NCBI RefSeq assembly: GCF_003149675.1
Contig: NZ_LWMS01000001.1
Span: 1 to 51,709, forward strand
From: Methanosphaera cuniculi
GTDB lineage: Archaea; Methanobacteriota; Methanobacteria; Methanobacteriales; Methanobacteriaceae
Direction: 5' to 3'
Length of the DNA: 51,709 nt
Below, piece by piece: positions 43,125 to 51,709 of this stretch; positions within the stretch are counted from its first letter, which is position 1; each line of letters starts with the position of its first letter. Made by a program: the position numbers and the translations under genes. The notes beneath the pieces are model-generated. The model searched no databases, had not been told where the DNA came from, and saw nothing but the letters and a program-made list of their open reading frames with translations.

Positions 43125-43433
43125 ATGAATAAAGCTCGAATTAAATTAACCGGTACAGATCCTGAAAAGATTGCAGATGTATGTAATCAACTTAAAAGTA
43201 TAGCTGAAAGAACTGGTGTAGATTTATCCGGTCCTATTCCATTACCAACAAGAAAACTTGTAGTACCTACAAGAAAAAGTCCTGATGGTGAAGGAAAAGC
43301 TACATGGGAAAAATGGGAACTAAGAATTCACAAACGTCTCGTTGGTATTGAAGCTGATGAACGTGCTATGAGACAAGTTATGAAAGTAAATGTTCCTGAT
43401 AATGTAAGTATCGAAATTGAACTTAAATCCTAG
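43125..43433 (+). CDS. rps10: Ribosomal protein S10
   Basis: The 102 residues match archaeal S10 (uS10): [20 protein letters not shown], then [20 protein letters not shown], and [19 protein letters not shown]. It is the usual last gene after EF-1alpha in euryarchaea, here with its own start region and RBS. Confidence 0.97.
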   Translation: MNKARIKLTGTDPEKIADVCNQLKSIAERTGVDLSGPIPLPTRKLVVPTRKSPDGEGKATWEKWELRIHKRLVGIEADERAMRQVMKVNVPDNVSIEIELKS

Positions 43434-43443
43434 TTATAATGAT

Positions 43444-43456
43444 AAAGTATATAAAG
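43444..43456 (+). promoter_or_regulatory. TATA box of tRNA-Ser
   Basis: AAAGTATATAAAG lies 66 bases before tRNA-Ser and shares its core with the EF-1alpha and gdhA boxes. Confidence 0.6.
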
Positions 43457-43521
43457 AATGATAACTAGATATAATAATAGACTTTAATTAGTTCTATTAT
43501 TAACTAATATTTTTTTTATTT

Positions 43522-43604
<83 letters not shown>

Positions 43605-44131
43605 CTAACTATTTTACTATAAAATTTTTTAACTATTTTTATTGAATTTAACTAATTTTTAGATAATAATTCTTTTAATAAGATGATATTTTTCTTTTTT
43701 TTTTGTAAAATATTTTATAAATTTCTTATTGTTTGTAAATATTTTAAAATTCTATTTTTTATCCAGACTATATCTTATAAAATAATTAAAAATACCATCA
43801 ATATTTAAGCAGTTGAATTAAAAACTATATGATTAAAAAATATCTTTTGTTTATTATTTTAGTTAGTTTAGTTAAATCATCTAAATTTCATAATTAAGTG
43901 TATATCTATAAGTTTTTTTTTAAAATAAATAAATTTATTAAATAAACTGAATATTTTTGTTAAATTTTACTTTATAATTTAATACTCTAAAAAATTTAAT
44001 TCTAATATAATTTAAGTAAAATAAGATATTATAATACTTAAACAACTAGTAAAAAAAAATAATCAAATAAAAAAAAAGCTAGTAGTGGTAAAAAAATAAT
44101 CAAATAAAAAAAAATATAGGAGATGTAGATA
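43605..44131. other. Intergenic region before aldo/keto reductase
   Basis: No gene is seen in 527 bases. A 25-base direct repeat (AAAAAAATAATCAAAT plus A9) occurs at 44053-44077 and 44090-44114. The second copy ends just before the RBS ATAGGAGATG of the next gene. Confidence 0.5.
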
Positions 44132-44977
44132 ATGGAAGAATATACACAATTATCAAATGGAGTTGAAATACCAAAACTTGGATTTGGAGTTTTCCAGATA
44201 ACAGACTATGATGAATGTAAACAAGCAGTACTAGATGCACTAAGTAATGGAATACGTCTTATTGACACAGCAGAAGCATATTTTAATGAAAAAGCAGTAG
44301 GAGATGCAATTAAAGAATCAAAAATTCCACGTGAGGAAATATTTATAACAACTAAAATATGGATAACAGATTATGGGTATGAAAACACTAAAAAAGCATT
44401 TAAAGAATCATGTGAAAAATTAGGTACAGACTATATAGATTTATATCTAATACACCAAAACATTGGTGATGTCTATGGAACATGGCGTGCAATGGAAGAG
44501 TTATATGAAGAAGATAAAATTAAAGCAATAGGAATTTCAAACTTTACAAAAGCAAGATTATATGACTTCTGTGTACATAACAAAATAAAACCAATGGTAC
44601 TACAAATAGAAGTAAATCCATTCTACCAACAAGATGATATAGTAGACTATTGTAAAGATATGGACATACAAGTTGAAGCATGGTCACCACTTGCTGAAGG
44701 TAGAAATAACATCTTCCAAAATCCAGTACTAACTGAAATTGGAGATAAATACAATAAATCAGTAGCACAAGTAATTATTCGCTGGTTAATTCAACGTGAT
44801 ATTATAGTATTTCCTAAATCTGTACATCCTGAAAGAATTAAAGAAAATGCTGATGTATTTGACTTTGAACTATCAGATGAAGATATGAAAAAAATTGCAA
44901 CACTTGATACAGGAGTAGGTAGTGTGGATCTTGATAGTTATGATTTTATAAAAATGATTAACAGCTACACAGATTAA
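44132..44977 (+). CDS. Aldo/keto reductase
   Basis: This is a cytoplasmic NADPH-dependent oxidoreductase of the AKR family. The 281 residues form a TIM barrel. Active-site residues are visible as RLIDTAEAYFNEKAVGDAI (Asp, Tyr), TKIWITDYGYE (Lys) and YLIHQNIGD (His). The cofactor end has VFPKSVHPERIKENADV. The substrate cannot be told from sequence. It is monocistronic, with GACCTCCATTTTAACCTTC plus T9 (45004-45031) after it. Confidence 0.93.
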   Translation: MEEYTQLSNGVEIPKLGFGVFQITDYDECKQAVLDALSNGIRLIDTAEAYFNEKAVGDAIKESKIPREEIFITTKIWITDYGYENTKKAFKESCEKLGTDYIDLYLIHQNIGDVYGTWRAMEELYEEDKIKAIGISNFTKARLYDFCVHNKIKPMVLQIEVNPFYQQDDIVDYCKDMDIQVEAWSPLAEGRNNIFQNPVLTEIGDKYNKSVAQVIIRWLIQRDIIVFPKSVHPERIKENADVFDFELSDEDMKKIATLDTGVGSVDLDSYDFIKMINSYTD

Positions 44978-45447
44978 AAAATAAATATTTGAAAATTTTT
45001 TATGACCTCCATTTTAACCTTCTTTTTTTTTATTACTTTTTTGTTTTAAAATACCTAATTTGTAATACTTTTTAATATGTTGATATTACTTAAATTTTTA
45101 TAGTTCTTTTTTTCATGTTTAATTGTTTATTTTTTGTTAGTTTGATTTTATATTATACTAATGCTTTGTTTTTTCTGAATTTTTATGTATTATGATGTTT
45201 TAAATTATTTTACTAATTTTTAATGGTTTATTTTTTTGTAATTATCATACTTTCTAAAGTAATTTTTATATATCTTAAAATTCAAATTAATTTTAATTAA
45301 TACAATCTGTTTAATTTGTATTACTTTTTTGTTAGTTTATAAGCTAAAAGTATTAACATTAAATCTTTTTACTATCTAAATTACTTTTTTTAGTTTTTAT
45401 AACTTAATAAAAAAAAATGAAATCAATTTTTGGAGAATTAAAATAAA
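44978..45447. other. Intergenic region before importer operon
   Basis: It holds the terminator-like tract of the reductase gene (45004-45031), then T-rich sequence with AT boxes. The promoter of the importer must lie here, but no box stands out. TTTTTGGAGAATT is the RBS. Confidence 0.4.
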
Positions 45448-47079
45448 ATGCAGAAAAAAAATATAAAATATTTAATTATTGGATTAATTGCATTGATAAT
45501 TATTATTATTGCAGCTGCATCAGTTTTAGGAAATTCCACAGATACTGATCCAACACATCTTGTTGTTGCATTCTCAGGACATGGTGGAGAACCTGAAGCA
45601 GGATTTAATCCTCTCACAGGATGGGGATGTGGGCATTTAAATTTTAATCCTTTAATTCAAAGTACACTTTTAACTTCAGATGAAAATGGAACTTTTAAAA
45701 ACGACGTAGCAACAGGATATAATGTTAGTTCTGATGGACTTACATGGACTGTAGGAATAAGAGATGATATTAAGTTTTCAAATAATGAATCACTTAAAGC
45801 ATCAGATGTAGCATTTACATTTAATGAAGCAAGAACAAGTAACTCAGAATTAGATATGAGTAACTTAGATCATGCAACAGCAATAAATGATACAACAGTA
45901 GAATTCAAACTTAAAGAACCACAATCAACTTTTGTATATAGTTTAAGATATATTGGAATTGTACCTGAAAAAGATTATAATAATGAAACATATGGAGAAC
46001 ATCCAATAGGATCAGGACCATACAAACTAGAACAATGGGATCGTGGACAACAAGCAATACTAGTAGCAAATGACAACTACTATGGAGAAAAACCATACTT
46101 CAAACAACTAACATTACTTTTCACAACAGAGAAAAATTCACTAGAATTTGTAAAATCAAACAAAGCTGATGTAGTAGAAGCATCATTCATGGATCTTAAC
46201 TATAAAGCAGATGGATATAAATTTGTAGAACTTAAATCTCCAAGAGCACAAGGAGTATCACTACCATACATGAATGACACAGGAATAAAAACAGATCAAG
46301 GAAATCCAGTGGGAAACAATGTAACAGGAGATCCTGCAATACGAAAAGCATTAAATATAGGAATAAATCGTGAAGAAATAGTAAATACTGTATATCAAGG
46401 ACATGCAAGCGTAGACTACACAGGAGTTGACAATCTCCCATATGCAAATCCTGAAGGAAAAATTAAAGATAATAACCCAGAAGAAGCAAAACAAATACTT
46501 ACAAATGCAGGATGGGTAGATACAGATAATGACGGAATACGTGAAAAAGATGGAACAAAAGCATCATTTAAACTATATTATTCATCAGAGGATATGGCAC
46601 GTCAATCACTAGCAACAGTTATAAAACAACAAGCAAGTGAACTTGGTATTGAAATAGAACTTGTAGGAACAGACTGGGATACAATATATCAAAATATGTA
46701 CAGTCAAGGAGTATTAATGCAACAATCCTCACAAGATCCATATAAAACCATATACCAACAATACTACTCAAAAGATAACTTCACAGAAGATGACTATATG
46801 AATCCTAATGAATATAACAACAGTGAAGTTGATAGTATATTAACTCAAGCTATGCAAAGTACCAATATTAATGGTTCAAATGATCTTTGGAGACAAGCAG
46901 CATATATTAATGCAGAAAATGGTTTTGGACCTGCTGCTAATGCTCCATGGCTTTGGGTTGCAGATTATGATTACTGCTACTTTGTAAATGACGATATTGA
47001 CATGGGAACACCACCTAGTATGGGACAGGATGTTCTTGAAAACATTTGTGAATGGAAACGAACAAACACTACAAACTAA
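45448..47079 (+). CDS. Nickel/peptide-type ABC importer, substrate-binding protein
   Basis: The 543 residues belong to solute-binding family 5 (NikA/DppA/OppA). An N-terminal helix (YLIIGLIALIIIIIAAASVL) anchors or exports it. The mature part begins VVAFSGHGGEPEAGFNPLTG and includes TWTVGIRDDIKFSNNESLKA and HPIGSGPYKLEQW. The GEPEAGFNP-TGWG start resembles NikA-like metal-chelate binders. Nickel is a likely cargo because methanogens need it for F430 and hydrogenases, but a peptide cargo cannot be excluded. It is first in a five-gene operon. Confidence 0.85.
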   Translation: MQKKNIKYLIIGLIALIIIIIAAASVLGNSTDTDPTHLVVAFSGHGGEPEAGFNPLTGWGCGHLNFNPLIQSTLLTSDENGTFKNDVATGYNVSSDGLTWTVGIRDDIKFSNNESLKASDVAFTFNEARTSNSELDMSNLDHATAINDTTVEFKLKEPQSTFVYSLRYIGIVPEKDYNNETYGEHPIGSGPYKLEQWDRGQQAILVANDNYYGEKPYFKQLTLLFTTEKNSLEFVKSNKADVVEASFMDLNYKADGYKFVELKSPRAQGVSLPYMNDTGIKTDQGNPVGNNVTGDPAIRKALNIGINREEIVNTVYQGHASVDYTGVDNLPYANPEGKIKDNNPEEAKQILTNAGWVDTDNDGIREKDGTKASFKLYYSSEDMARQSLATVIKQQASELGIEIELVGTDWDTIYQNMYSQGVLMQQSSQDPYKTIYQQYYSKDNFTEDDYMNPNEYNNSEVDSILTQAMQSTNINGSNDLWRQAAYINAENGFGPAANAPWLWVADYDYCYFVNDDIDMGTPPSMGQDVLENICEWKRTNTTN

Positions 47080-47109
47080 AAATTTTAGATATCTTAGGAG
47101 ATCTTAATT

Positions 47110-48100
47110 ATGAATAGGAAAGTAACCCTTTTTATAAGAAATAAACTAATTCATTTTATTGTTTTAATGATTGCAGTTGCAATTTTTAGTTTTATACTAA
47201 TAGACTTATCTCCTATTGACCCTGTTAATGTTTATCTTAAACAAGCAAGTGTTACAGCAGCACAACGTGCAATGCTTAATGAGTACTGGGGTGTTGGAGT
47301 ACCCCTTACCACTAAGCTTTTCAACTGGCTTTCAATGATATTACAGGGAAATCTAGGAGTATCACTTATATATCGTATACCTGTAATTGATGTAATTGTT
47401 GATAAATTCATGGCATCTTTCATACTACTTGCATCATCTTGGCTAATTGGAGGTATTTTTTGGTTTTCTTCTTGGAATAGTTGCAGGAAAAAATAGAGAT
47501 TCATGGATTGATCGAGCTGTAAAAACATATTGTTATATTCTTCAATCAGCACCTTCATTTTGGATAGGAATGCTACTTTTAATAGTATTTGCAGTATATC
47601 TAGGATGGTTTCCGGTGGGACTTGGAGTTCCTGTATCAACACTTAGTTCAAATGTCACAATATGGCAATGGATTTCAAGTATGATACTACCAACTATAAC
47701 ATTAAGTCTAGTAGGAGTTGCACCTATAGCATTATATACAAGAAATGAAGTTGTAAAATCTTTAAATTCAGATTATGTACTTTTTGCAAAAGCACGAGGA
47801 GAAAAAGGATGGGCTTTAATTGAAAGACAAACTCTTAGAAATGTACTTCTTCCTGCTATAACTTTACAATTTTTATCATTTAATGAATTATTTAGTGGAG
47901 CTGTACTTGTTGAACAAGTATTTTCATATCCTGGACTAGGACAAACTGCTGTACAAGCAGGACTTTCAAGCGATGTACCATTACTTCTTGCAATTGTACT
48001 AATAAGTGCCATATTTGTATTTGTTGGAAATCTTATAGCAGATATACTTTACTACTTTATAGATCCAAGAATTAAGGAGGATGCTAACTTTGAAAAATAA
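47110..48100 (+). pseudogene. ABC importer permease (NikB/DppB type), frameshifted
   Basis: The first frame runs 47110-47496 and carries the N-terminal helix and the domain up to SSWLIGG. The rest of the protein lies in the next frame up to 48100 (FFGFLLGIVAGKNRDSW to the C-terminus). The break is at T6 (47456-47461). With five T the frame would read LIGGIFGFLLGIVAGKN, a normal permease sequence. The conserved EAA loop is intact (FAKARGEKGWALIERQ). The gene may be a true pseudogene, a sequencing error, or rescued by slippage at the T run. The neighbours are intact. Confidence 0.85.
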
Positions 48101-48947
48101 AGATAAAAAATATTTTACTTTATATAATGCAAATCTTCGAACAAAAACTATAGTTGTAATTTCTGTAGCATTAATCTTATTTCTCATAATTATACTAAGT
48201 AGTATATTTGTAGATAAAACAACAGCACTTGCAACAAACTTTACAAACATTAATCAACCCCCATCATTAGAATATCCTTTTGGAACAGATTGGATGGGAC
48301 GTAACATGTTTACAAGAACTCTTCTTGGTCTTGGAATAAGTGTTGGTATTGGAGTATTAACATCAATACTTACAACTATAATTGCAATAATATTAGGTGT
48401 TGCATCAAGTTTAAATAATTTGATGGATGAAGCTGTAGCATTAGTAATTGATCTTTTTGGTTCAATTCCTCATATTCTTCTTATTATTCTTGTATCAATT
48501 TGTTTTGGAACAGGTATTTATGGAGTAATTATGGGTATTGGTTTAACTCACTGGACACCACTTGCACGTGTTTTAAGAGCTGAAATTAAGAAGATTAAAG
48601 CAACAGATTATGTAAAGTTATCAAAACAGTTAGGACATAGTAAATGGTGGATTGCAAAAAAACATATTATACCACTTGTAGTTTCCCAGGTAATTGTAGG
48701 TCTAATACTAGTTTTTCCACATGCTATTATGCATGAGGCAAGTATTTCATTTTTAGGATTTGGACTTTCACCACATGAACCTGCTATTGGTATTATTCTT
48801 GCTGAAGCTATGAATTACTTTTCACTTGGTTATTGGTGGCTTGCAGTATTTCCTGGTCTTTCATTACTTTTAATTGTATTAATCTTTGATTTAATTGGAG
48901 AAAATGTTCAAAAACTACTAGATCCACAATCAGTGGAAGGAAAATAA
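48090..48947 (+). CDS. ABC importer permease (NikC/DppC type)
   Basis: This is the second membrane permease of the importer. The start is TTG at 48090 (285 residues) with AAGGAGG at 48074-48080; the ATG at 48081 abuts that site. A cytoplasmic tail of about 25 residues is followed by helix VVISVALILFLIIILSSIF, EYPFGTDWMGRNMFTR typical of this family, and the EAA loop KLSKQLGHSKWWIAKKHIIP. It overlaps the 3' end of the preceding permease gene by 11 bases. Confidence 0.9.
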   Translation: MKNKDKKYFTLYNANLRTKTIVVISVALILFLIIILSSIFVDKTTALATNFTNINQPPSLEYPFGTDWMGRNMFTRTLLGLGISVGIGVLTSILTTIIAIILGVASSLNNLMDEAVALVIDLFGSIPHILLIILVSICFGTGIYGVIMGIGLTHWTPLARVLRAEIKKIKATDYVKLSKQLGHSKWWIAKKHIIPLVVSQVIVGLILVFPHAIMHEASISFLGFGLSPHEPAIGIILAEAMNYFSLGYWWLAVFPGLSLLLIVLIFDLIGENVQKLLDPQSVEGK

Positions 48948-48974
48948 AAAAATATAGGATGGTTATGATAAATT

Positions 48975-49943
48975 ATGAAACTTTTAGATGTAGAAAAACT
49001 TTCAATATCATTTACTCAATATTTAAAGGGTCTTCAACAAACAGAACTTCATGTAATTTCTGATCTTACAATGACTTTAAATGATCATGAAATTCTTGCT
49101 GTTTTAGGTTCAAGTGGGTCTGGTAAAAGTCTTCTTGCTGAGTCAATTCTTGGAATACTTCCAAATAATGCAAATACTAGTGGTAAAATTTTATATAAAG
49201 ATGAATTATTAACACAACAACTTAAAGAAGAAATACGTGGAGATAAAATAAGTTTAATTCCTCAGTCTGTTAATTATCTAAATCCATTAATGAAGATAAA
49301 ACAGCAAGCACTTGGATATATAGAAGATGAAGAAGCTTATAAACAAAAAGAGAAAAAACAACAAGAACTTTTTAGACGTTATGGTCTTAAACCTGAGGTT
49401 GATGAAATGTATCCTTTCCAACTTTCAGGTGGAATGGCACGAAAAGTTCTTCTTTCAACAGCTCTTTTAAATGATCCTGAAATTATTATTGCAGATGAAC
49501 CTACACCAGGTCTTGATGAGAAGGCTGTAGATGAAGTTATTCATGATCTTATAGATCTTAAAAATCAAGGTGTGGGTATTATTCTTATTACTCATGATAT
49601 TATAACAGCTTTAAGATGTAGTGATAAGATTGCAATACTTTATCTTGGATATGTTATTGAAATTACAGATACAAAAAACTTTACTGATGATGGATCTGAA
49701 CTTTATCATCCATATACAAGAGCATTATATCAGGCACTTCCTAACACTGACTTTAAACTTACAGAAGGTCATCAACCATCATATAATGAAATTCCAAAAG
49801 GTTGTCCTTATAATATGAATTGTCCATATAAAACAGATAAGTGTGTGGAGAATTTACCTGAGCTTCGTGAGATTAATGGTCGTAGAGTCAGATGTTTTTA
49901 TCCATTAGTTAATGATGATGAAAATATACAAGAAGGTGGGTGA
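48975..49943 (+). CDS. ABC importer ATP-binding protein (NikD/DppD type)
   Basis: The 322 residues contain Walker A GSSGSGKSL, Q loop SLIPQSVNYLNP, signature LSGGMARK, Walker B IIIADEPTPGLDE and switch His in LITHDI. The C-terminal tail has the Cys-rich CPYNMNCPYKTDKC of oligopeptide/nickel importers, which may bind an Fe-S cluster. The RBS is ATAGGATGGTT. It lies 27 bases after the NikC-type gene. Confidence 0.92.
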   Translation: MKLLDVEKLSISFTQYLKGLQQTELHVISDLTMTLNDHEILAVLGSSGSGKSLLAESILGILPNNANTSGKILYKDELLTQQLKEEIRGDKISLIPQSVNYLNPLMKIKQQALGYIEDEEAYKQKEKKQQELFRRYGLKPEVDEMYPFQLSGGMARKVLLSTALLNDPEIIIADEPTPGLDEKAVDEVIHDLIDLKNQGVGIILITHDIITALRCSDKIAILYLGYVIEITDTKNFTDDGSELYHPYTRALYQALPNTDFKLTEGHQPSYNEIPKGCPYNMNCPYKTDKCVENLPELREINGRRVRCFYPLVNDDENIQEGG

Positions 49944-49949
49944 TTTTAA

Positions 49950-50561
49950 TTGGATATTTTAAAGACAGAAAATATATCATATGGTTATAATAAAAACTCA
50001 AAGATAATTTCAAATATTAATTTTAGTATGGATAGTAGTCAGGTTATTGGATTATTTGGTGATAGTGGAGCTGGTAAGTCTACGTTTTGTAAGATTTTAT
50101 CAAATTTTATTACAGATTATAGTGGATCTGTTTTGATTAATGATAGTATTATAGATTCAAAATTTAATCCTGTACAGCTTATATTTCAACATCCTGAAAA
50201 AGTTATGAATCCACACTGGAGTATGGATAAGATTTTAAGTGAGTCATGGAATCCTGATGATGATATTTTAGATGAATTTGGTATTAAAAAAGAATGGCTT
50301 AAACGTTATCCATCTGAGCTTTCTGGTGGTGAACTTCAACGTTTTAGTATTCTTCGTGCAATTAATCCTAAAACTCGTTTTATCATTGCTGATGAAATTA
50401 CCACCATGCTTGATGCTGTAACTCAGGTTCAAATATGGTCATCTCTTCTTAATTATACTAAGAAGAATGATATTGGAGTTTTATGTGTGAGTCATGATAT
50501 GGCTCTTCTTGAAAGGATTTGTGATGATATTTTATATTTTGATAAGTTAAATCAGATATAA
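49950..50561 (+). CDS. ABC importer ATP-binding protein (NikE/DppF type), short
   Basis: The 203 residues contain Walker A GDSGAGKST, Q loop LIFQHPEKVMNP, signature LSGGELQRFS, Walker B FIIADEITTMLD and switch His in VSHDM. It starts at TTG 49950 with AAGGTGGGTGAT upstream, 6 bases after the previous stop. It lacks the C-terminal tail of its partner and is shorter than usual for family members (about 250 or more residues). Confidence 0.9.
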   Translation: MDILKTENISYGYNKNSKIISNINFSMDSSQVIGLFGDSGAGKSTFCKILSNFITDYSGSVLINDSIIDSKFNPVQLIFQHPEKVMNPHWSMDKILSESWNPDDDILDEFGIKKEWLKRYPSELSGGELQRFSILRAINPKTRFIIADEITTMLDAVTQVQIWSSLLNYTKKNDIGVLCVSHDMALLERICDDILYFDKLNQI

Positions 50562-50602
50562 GTAAAATATAATGATTTTTATTATGGAATTTAAAATTTA
50601 AA

Positions 50603-50680
50603 CTCCTACTTTCTTATTTTTTTTTAATTTAAAAACTAGTTATTATTACTCTTTTTTCTTAATTTAAAAGTAGTTATTAT
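50603..50680 (+). terminator. Terminator-like tract and repeat after importer operon
   Basis: CTCCTACTTTCTTA plus T9 (50603-50625) follows the last importer gene. A 22-23 base imperfect direct repeat (TAATTTAAAA-TAGTTATTATT) lies at 50625-50648 and 50660-50682. The opposite strand has ATCACCACCACCAACTTC plus a T run after the convergent gene. Confidence 0.45.
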
Positions 50681-50736
50681 TTTGTAAAAAAGAAAGAAGT
50701 TGGTGGTGGTGATGTATGTCTTTTTTTTCTATGAAT

Positions 50737-50931
50737 TTATTTTTTCATTACCATCATGATGAACCAGATGATTACAAATACTGCTATTACGATTAATAGT
50801 ATTCTTCTTTGTTTCATCATTGCTTTTTGTCGTGCTTGGTATTGTTCTTCACATTTATCTGAACAGAATGATTCATCCATTGGTATTGGTTTTCCACATA
50901 TTGCACAATGTCTGTGTGCTTCAATTGCCAT
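50737..50931 (-). CDS. Small Zn-ribbon membrane protein (DUF2116-like)
   Basis: The 64 residues have an N-terminal Zn ribbon, C9-x2-C then FCSDKC, followed by a charged linker and one C-terminal membrane helix (ILLIVIAVFVIIWFIMMVM). It resembles DUF2116, conserved in methanogens. Topology would place the Zn ribbon in the cytoplasm or on one membrane face. It lies 45 bases downstream of pyrH on the same strand with its own RBS (GGGAGATG). Function unknown. Confidence 0.85.
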   Translation of the reverse strand: MAIEAHRHCAICGKPIPMDESFCSDKCEEQYQARQKAMMKQRRILLIVIAVFVIIWFIMMVMKK

Positions 50932-50976
50932 AATTTTACATCTCCCATTTATTATTTTACTAGTATTTTATTATAC

Positions 50977-51648
50977 CTAGTTTTTTATGAGTGTTCCTAT
51001 TGGTTTTTCTAGTGCTACTTTAACATTTTCAGGATCATTACCATTTAATATAACTGTCTTGATTGCTGAACGTTTAATTATTTCAATTGCTGTTTTGTCT
51101 ATAAATTCATATGTTCCTGCTTTTGTTTCATTTGATGATACTATATTCATAAGTTCATCTGCTGTAACTTCTTTTATCATCTTAGCATCATCATACTTAT
51201 TTGGATCTTTATCATATAATCCATCTACACTTGTTGCATTAATAACCATATCTGCATCCACATATTCTGCAAGTATACTTCCCACAGCATCTGTACTATG
51301 AGCAGGTTCTGTTCCACCCATTATAACAATTTTATTAGTAGATGAGTATTCAAGTGCTTGTTGGAAATTTGTTGGAATACCAGGATATGCTACATCTTTA
51401 AGTGCACATTGAAGTAGGCGTGCATTTATTCTGGTTACTTGTATTCCTATCTCATCACATATTGATTCAGATTCACCCATATCACGTACTACACTAATAT
51501 AGTCACGTGCTGGTCTTCCTCCACCAACTACAATGAAAATTTCATGTTCTTTATTCATATCTTTAATAACTTCAGCATATGCTTCAAATTTTTTAGCATC
51601 ATATTCTTTAAGAAGTATTGATCCACCAATTGTAATAACTATACGCAT
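50977..51648 (-). CDS. pyrH: UMP kinase
   Basis: The enzyme phosphorylates UMP to UDP. The 223 residues match the archaeal amino-acid-kinase type: [47 protein letters not shown], and [18 protein letters not shown]. It starts at ATG 51648 with AGGAGAATG upstream. Confidence 0.96.
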   Translation of the reverse strand: MRIVITIGGSILLKEYDAKKFEAYAEVIKDMNKEHEIFIVVGGGRPARDYISVVRDMGESESICDEIGIQVTRINARLLQCALKDVAYPGIPTNFQQALEYSSTNKIVIMGGTEPAHSTDAVGSILAEYVDADMVINATSVDGLYDKDPNKYDDAKMIKEVTADELMNIVSSNETKAGTYEFIDKTAIEIIKRSAIKTVILNGNDPENVKVALEKPIGTLIKN

Positions 51649-51709
51649 TAATACTCATTCTCCTAAAAATATATTCTCTTAAAATAAATATTTTATATTA
51701 TATTAATAA

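Overview
The window is archaeal and comes from a pseudomurein-walled methanogen of the Methanobacteriales, most likely Methanosphaera (M. stadtmanae or a close relative). The evidence is extreme AT richness with long A and T runs between genes, split RNA polymerase subunits (B''/B' and A'/A''), EF-1alpha and EF-2, the archaeal GatDE amidotransferase, PurO, MptD, Taw1, an archaetidylserine synthase, and a secreted protein with pseudomurein-binding repeats at the left edge. The genus is inferred; no rRNA gene or methanogenesis gene is present to fix it.

Layout. 1-789 (-): 5' part of a secreted pseudomurein-binding protein with a perfect 15-bp tandem repeat. 1226-9175 (+): gatD-gatE, thioredoxin reductase, an AAA ATPase, glutamate dehydrogenase behind a hairpin-rich leader, and Hjc resolvase. 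9279-18410 (-): pyrD-pyrK, korDABC-sucC (reductive 2-oxoglutarate branch), mptD (methanopterin/folate-type pterin), a membrane-anchored Asn/Thr-rich protein, and archaetidylserine synthase. 18725-21706 (+): RNase HII, an ExbB/ExbD-type channel pair, and PurO. 21980-23982 (-): DUF1002-type protein and Taw1. 24328-26602 (+): tpiA and pgk.

26781-43604 (+) is the information-processing block: six tRNAs (Thr, Pro, Tyr, Asp, Lys, Lys), rpoH, a 1.4-kb gap without protein genes, rpoB''-rpoB'-rpoA'-rpoA''-rpl30e-nusA, rps12-rps7, EF-2, EF-1alpha, rps10 and tRNA-Ser. 44132-50561 (+) holds an aldo/keto reductase and a five-gene NikABCDE-type importer whose first permease gene is frameshifted at a T6 run. 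50737-51648 (-) holds pyrH and a small Zn-ribbon membrane protein.

The most interesting material is non-coding: (i) a dense set of nested hairpins between EF-2 and EF-1alpha, (ii) the gap inside the normally compact rpo cluster, which has its own promoter-like boxes, a long hairpin and terminator-like tracts, (iii) mutually exclusive hairpins in the gdhA leader, and (iv) a recurring C-rich plus poly-T signature at gene 3' ends on both strands. No CRISPR array, insertion sequence, integrase or rRNA was seen.
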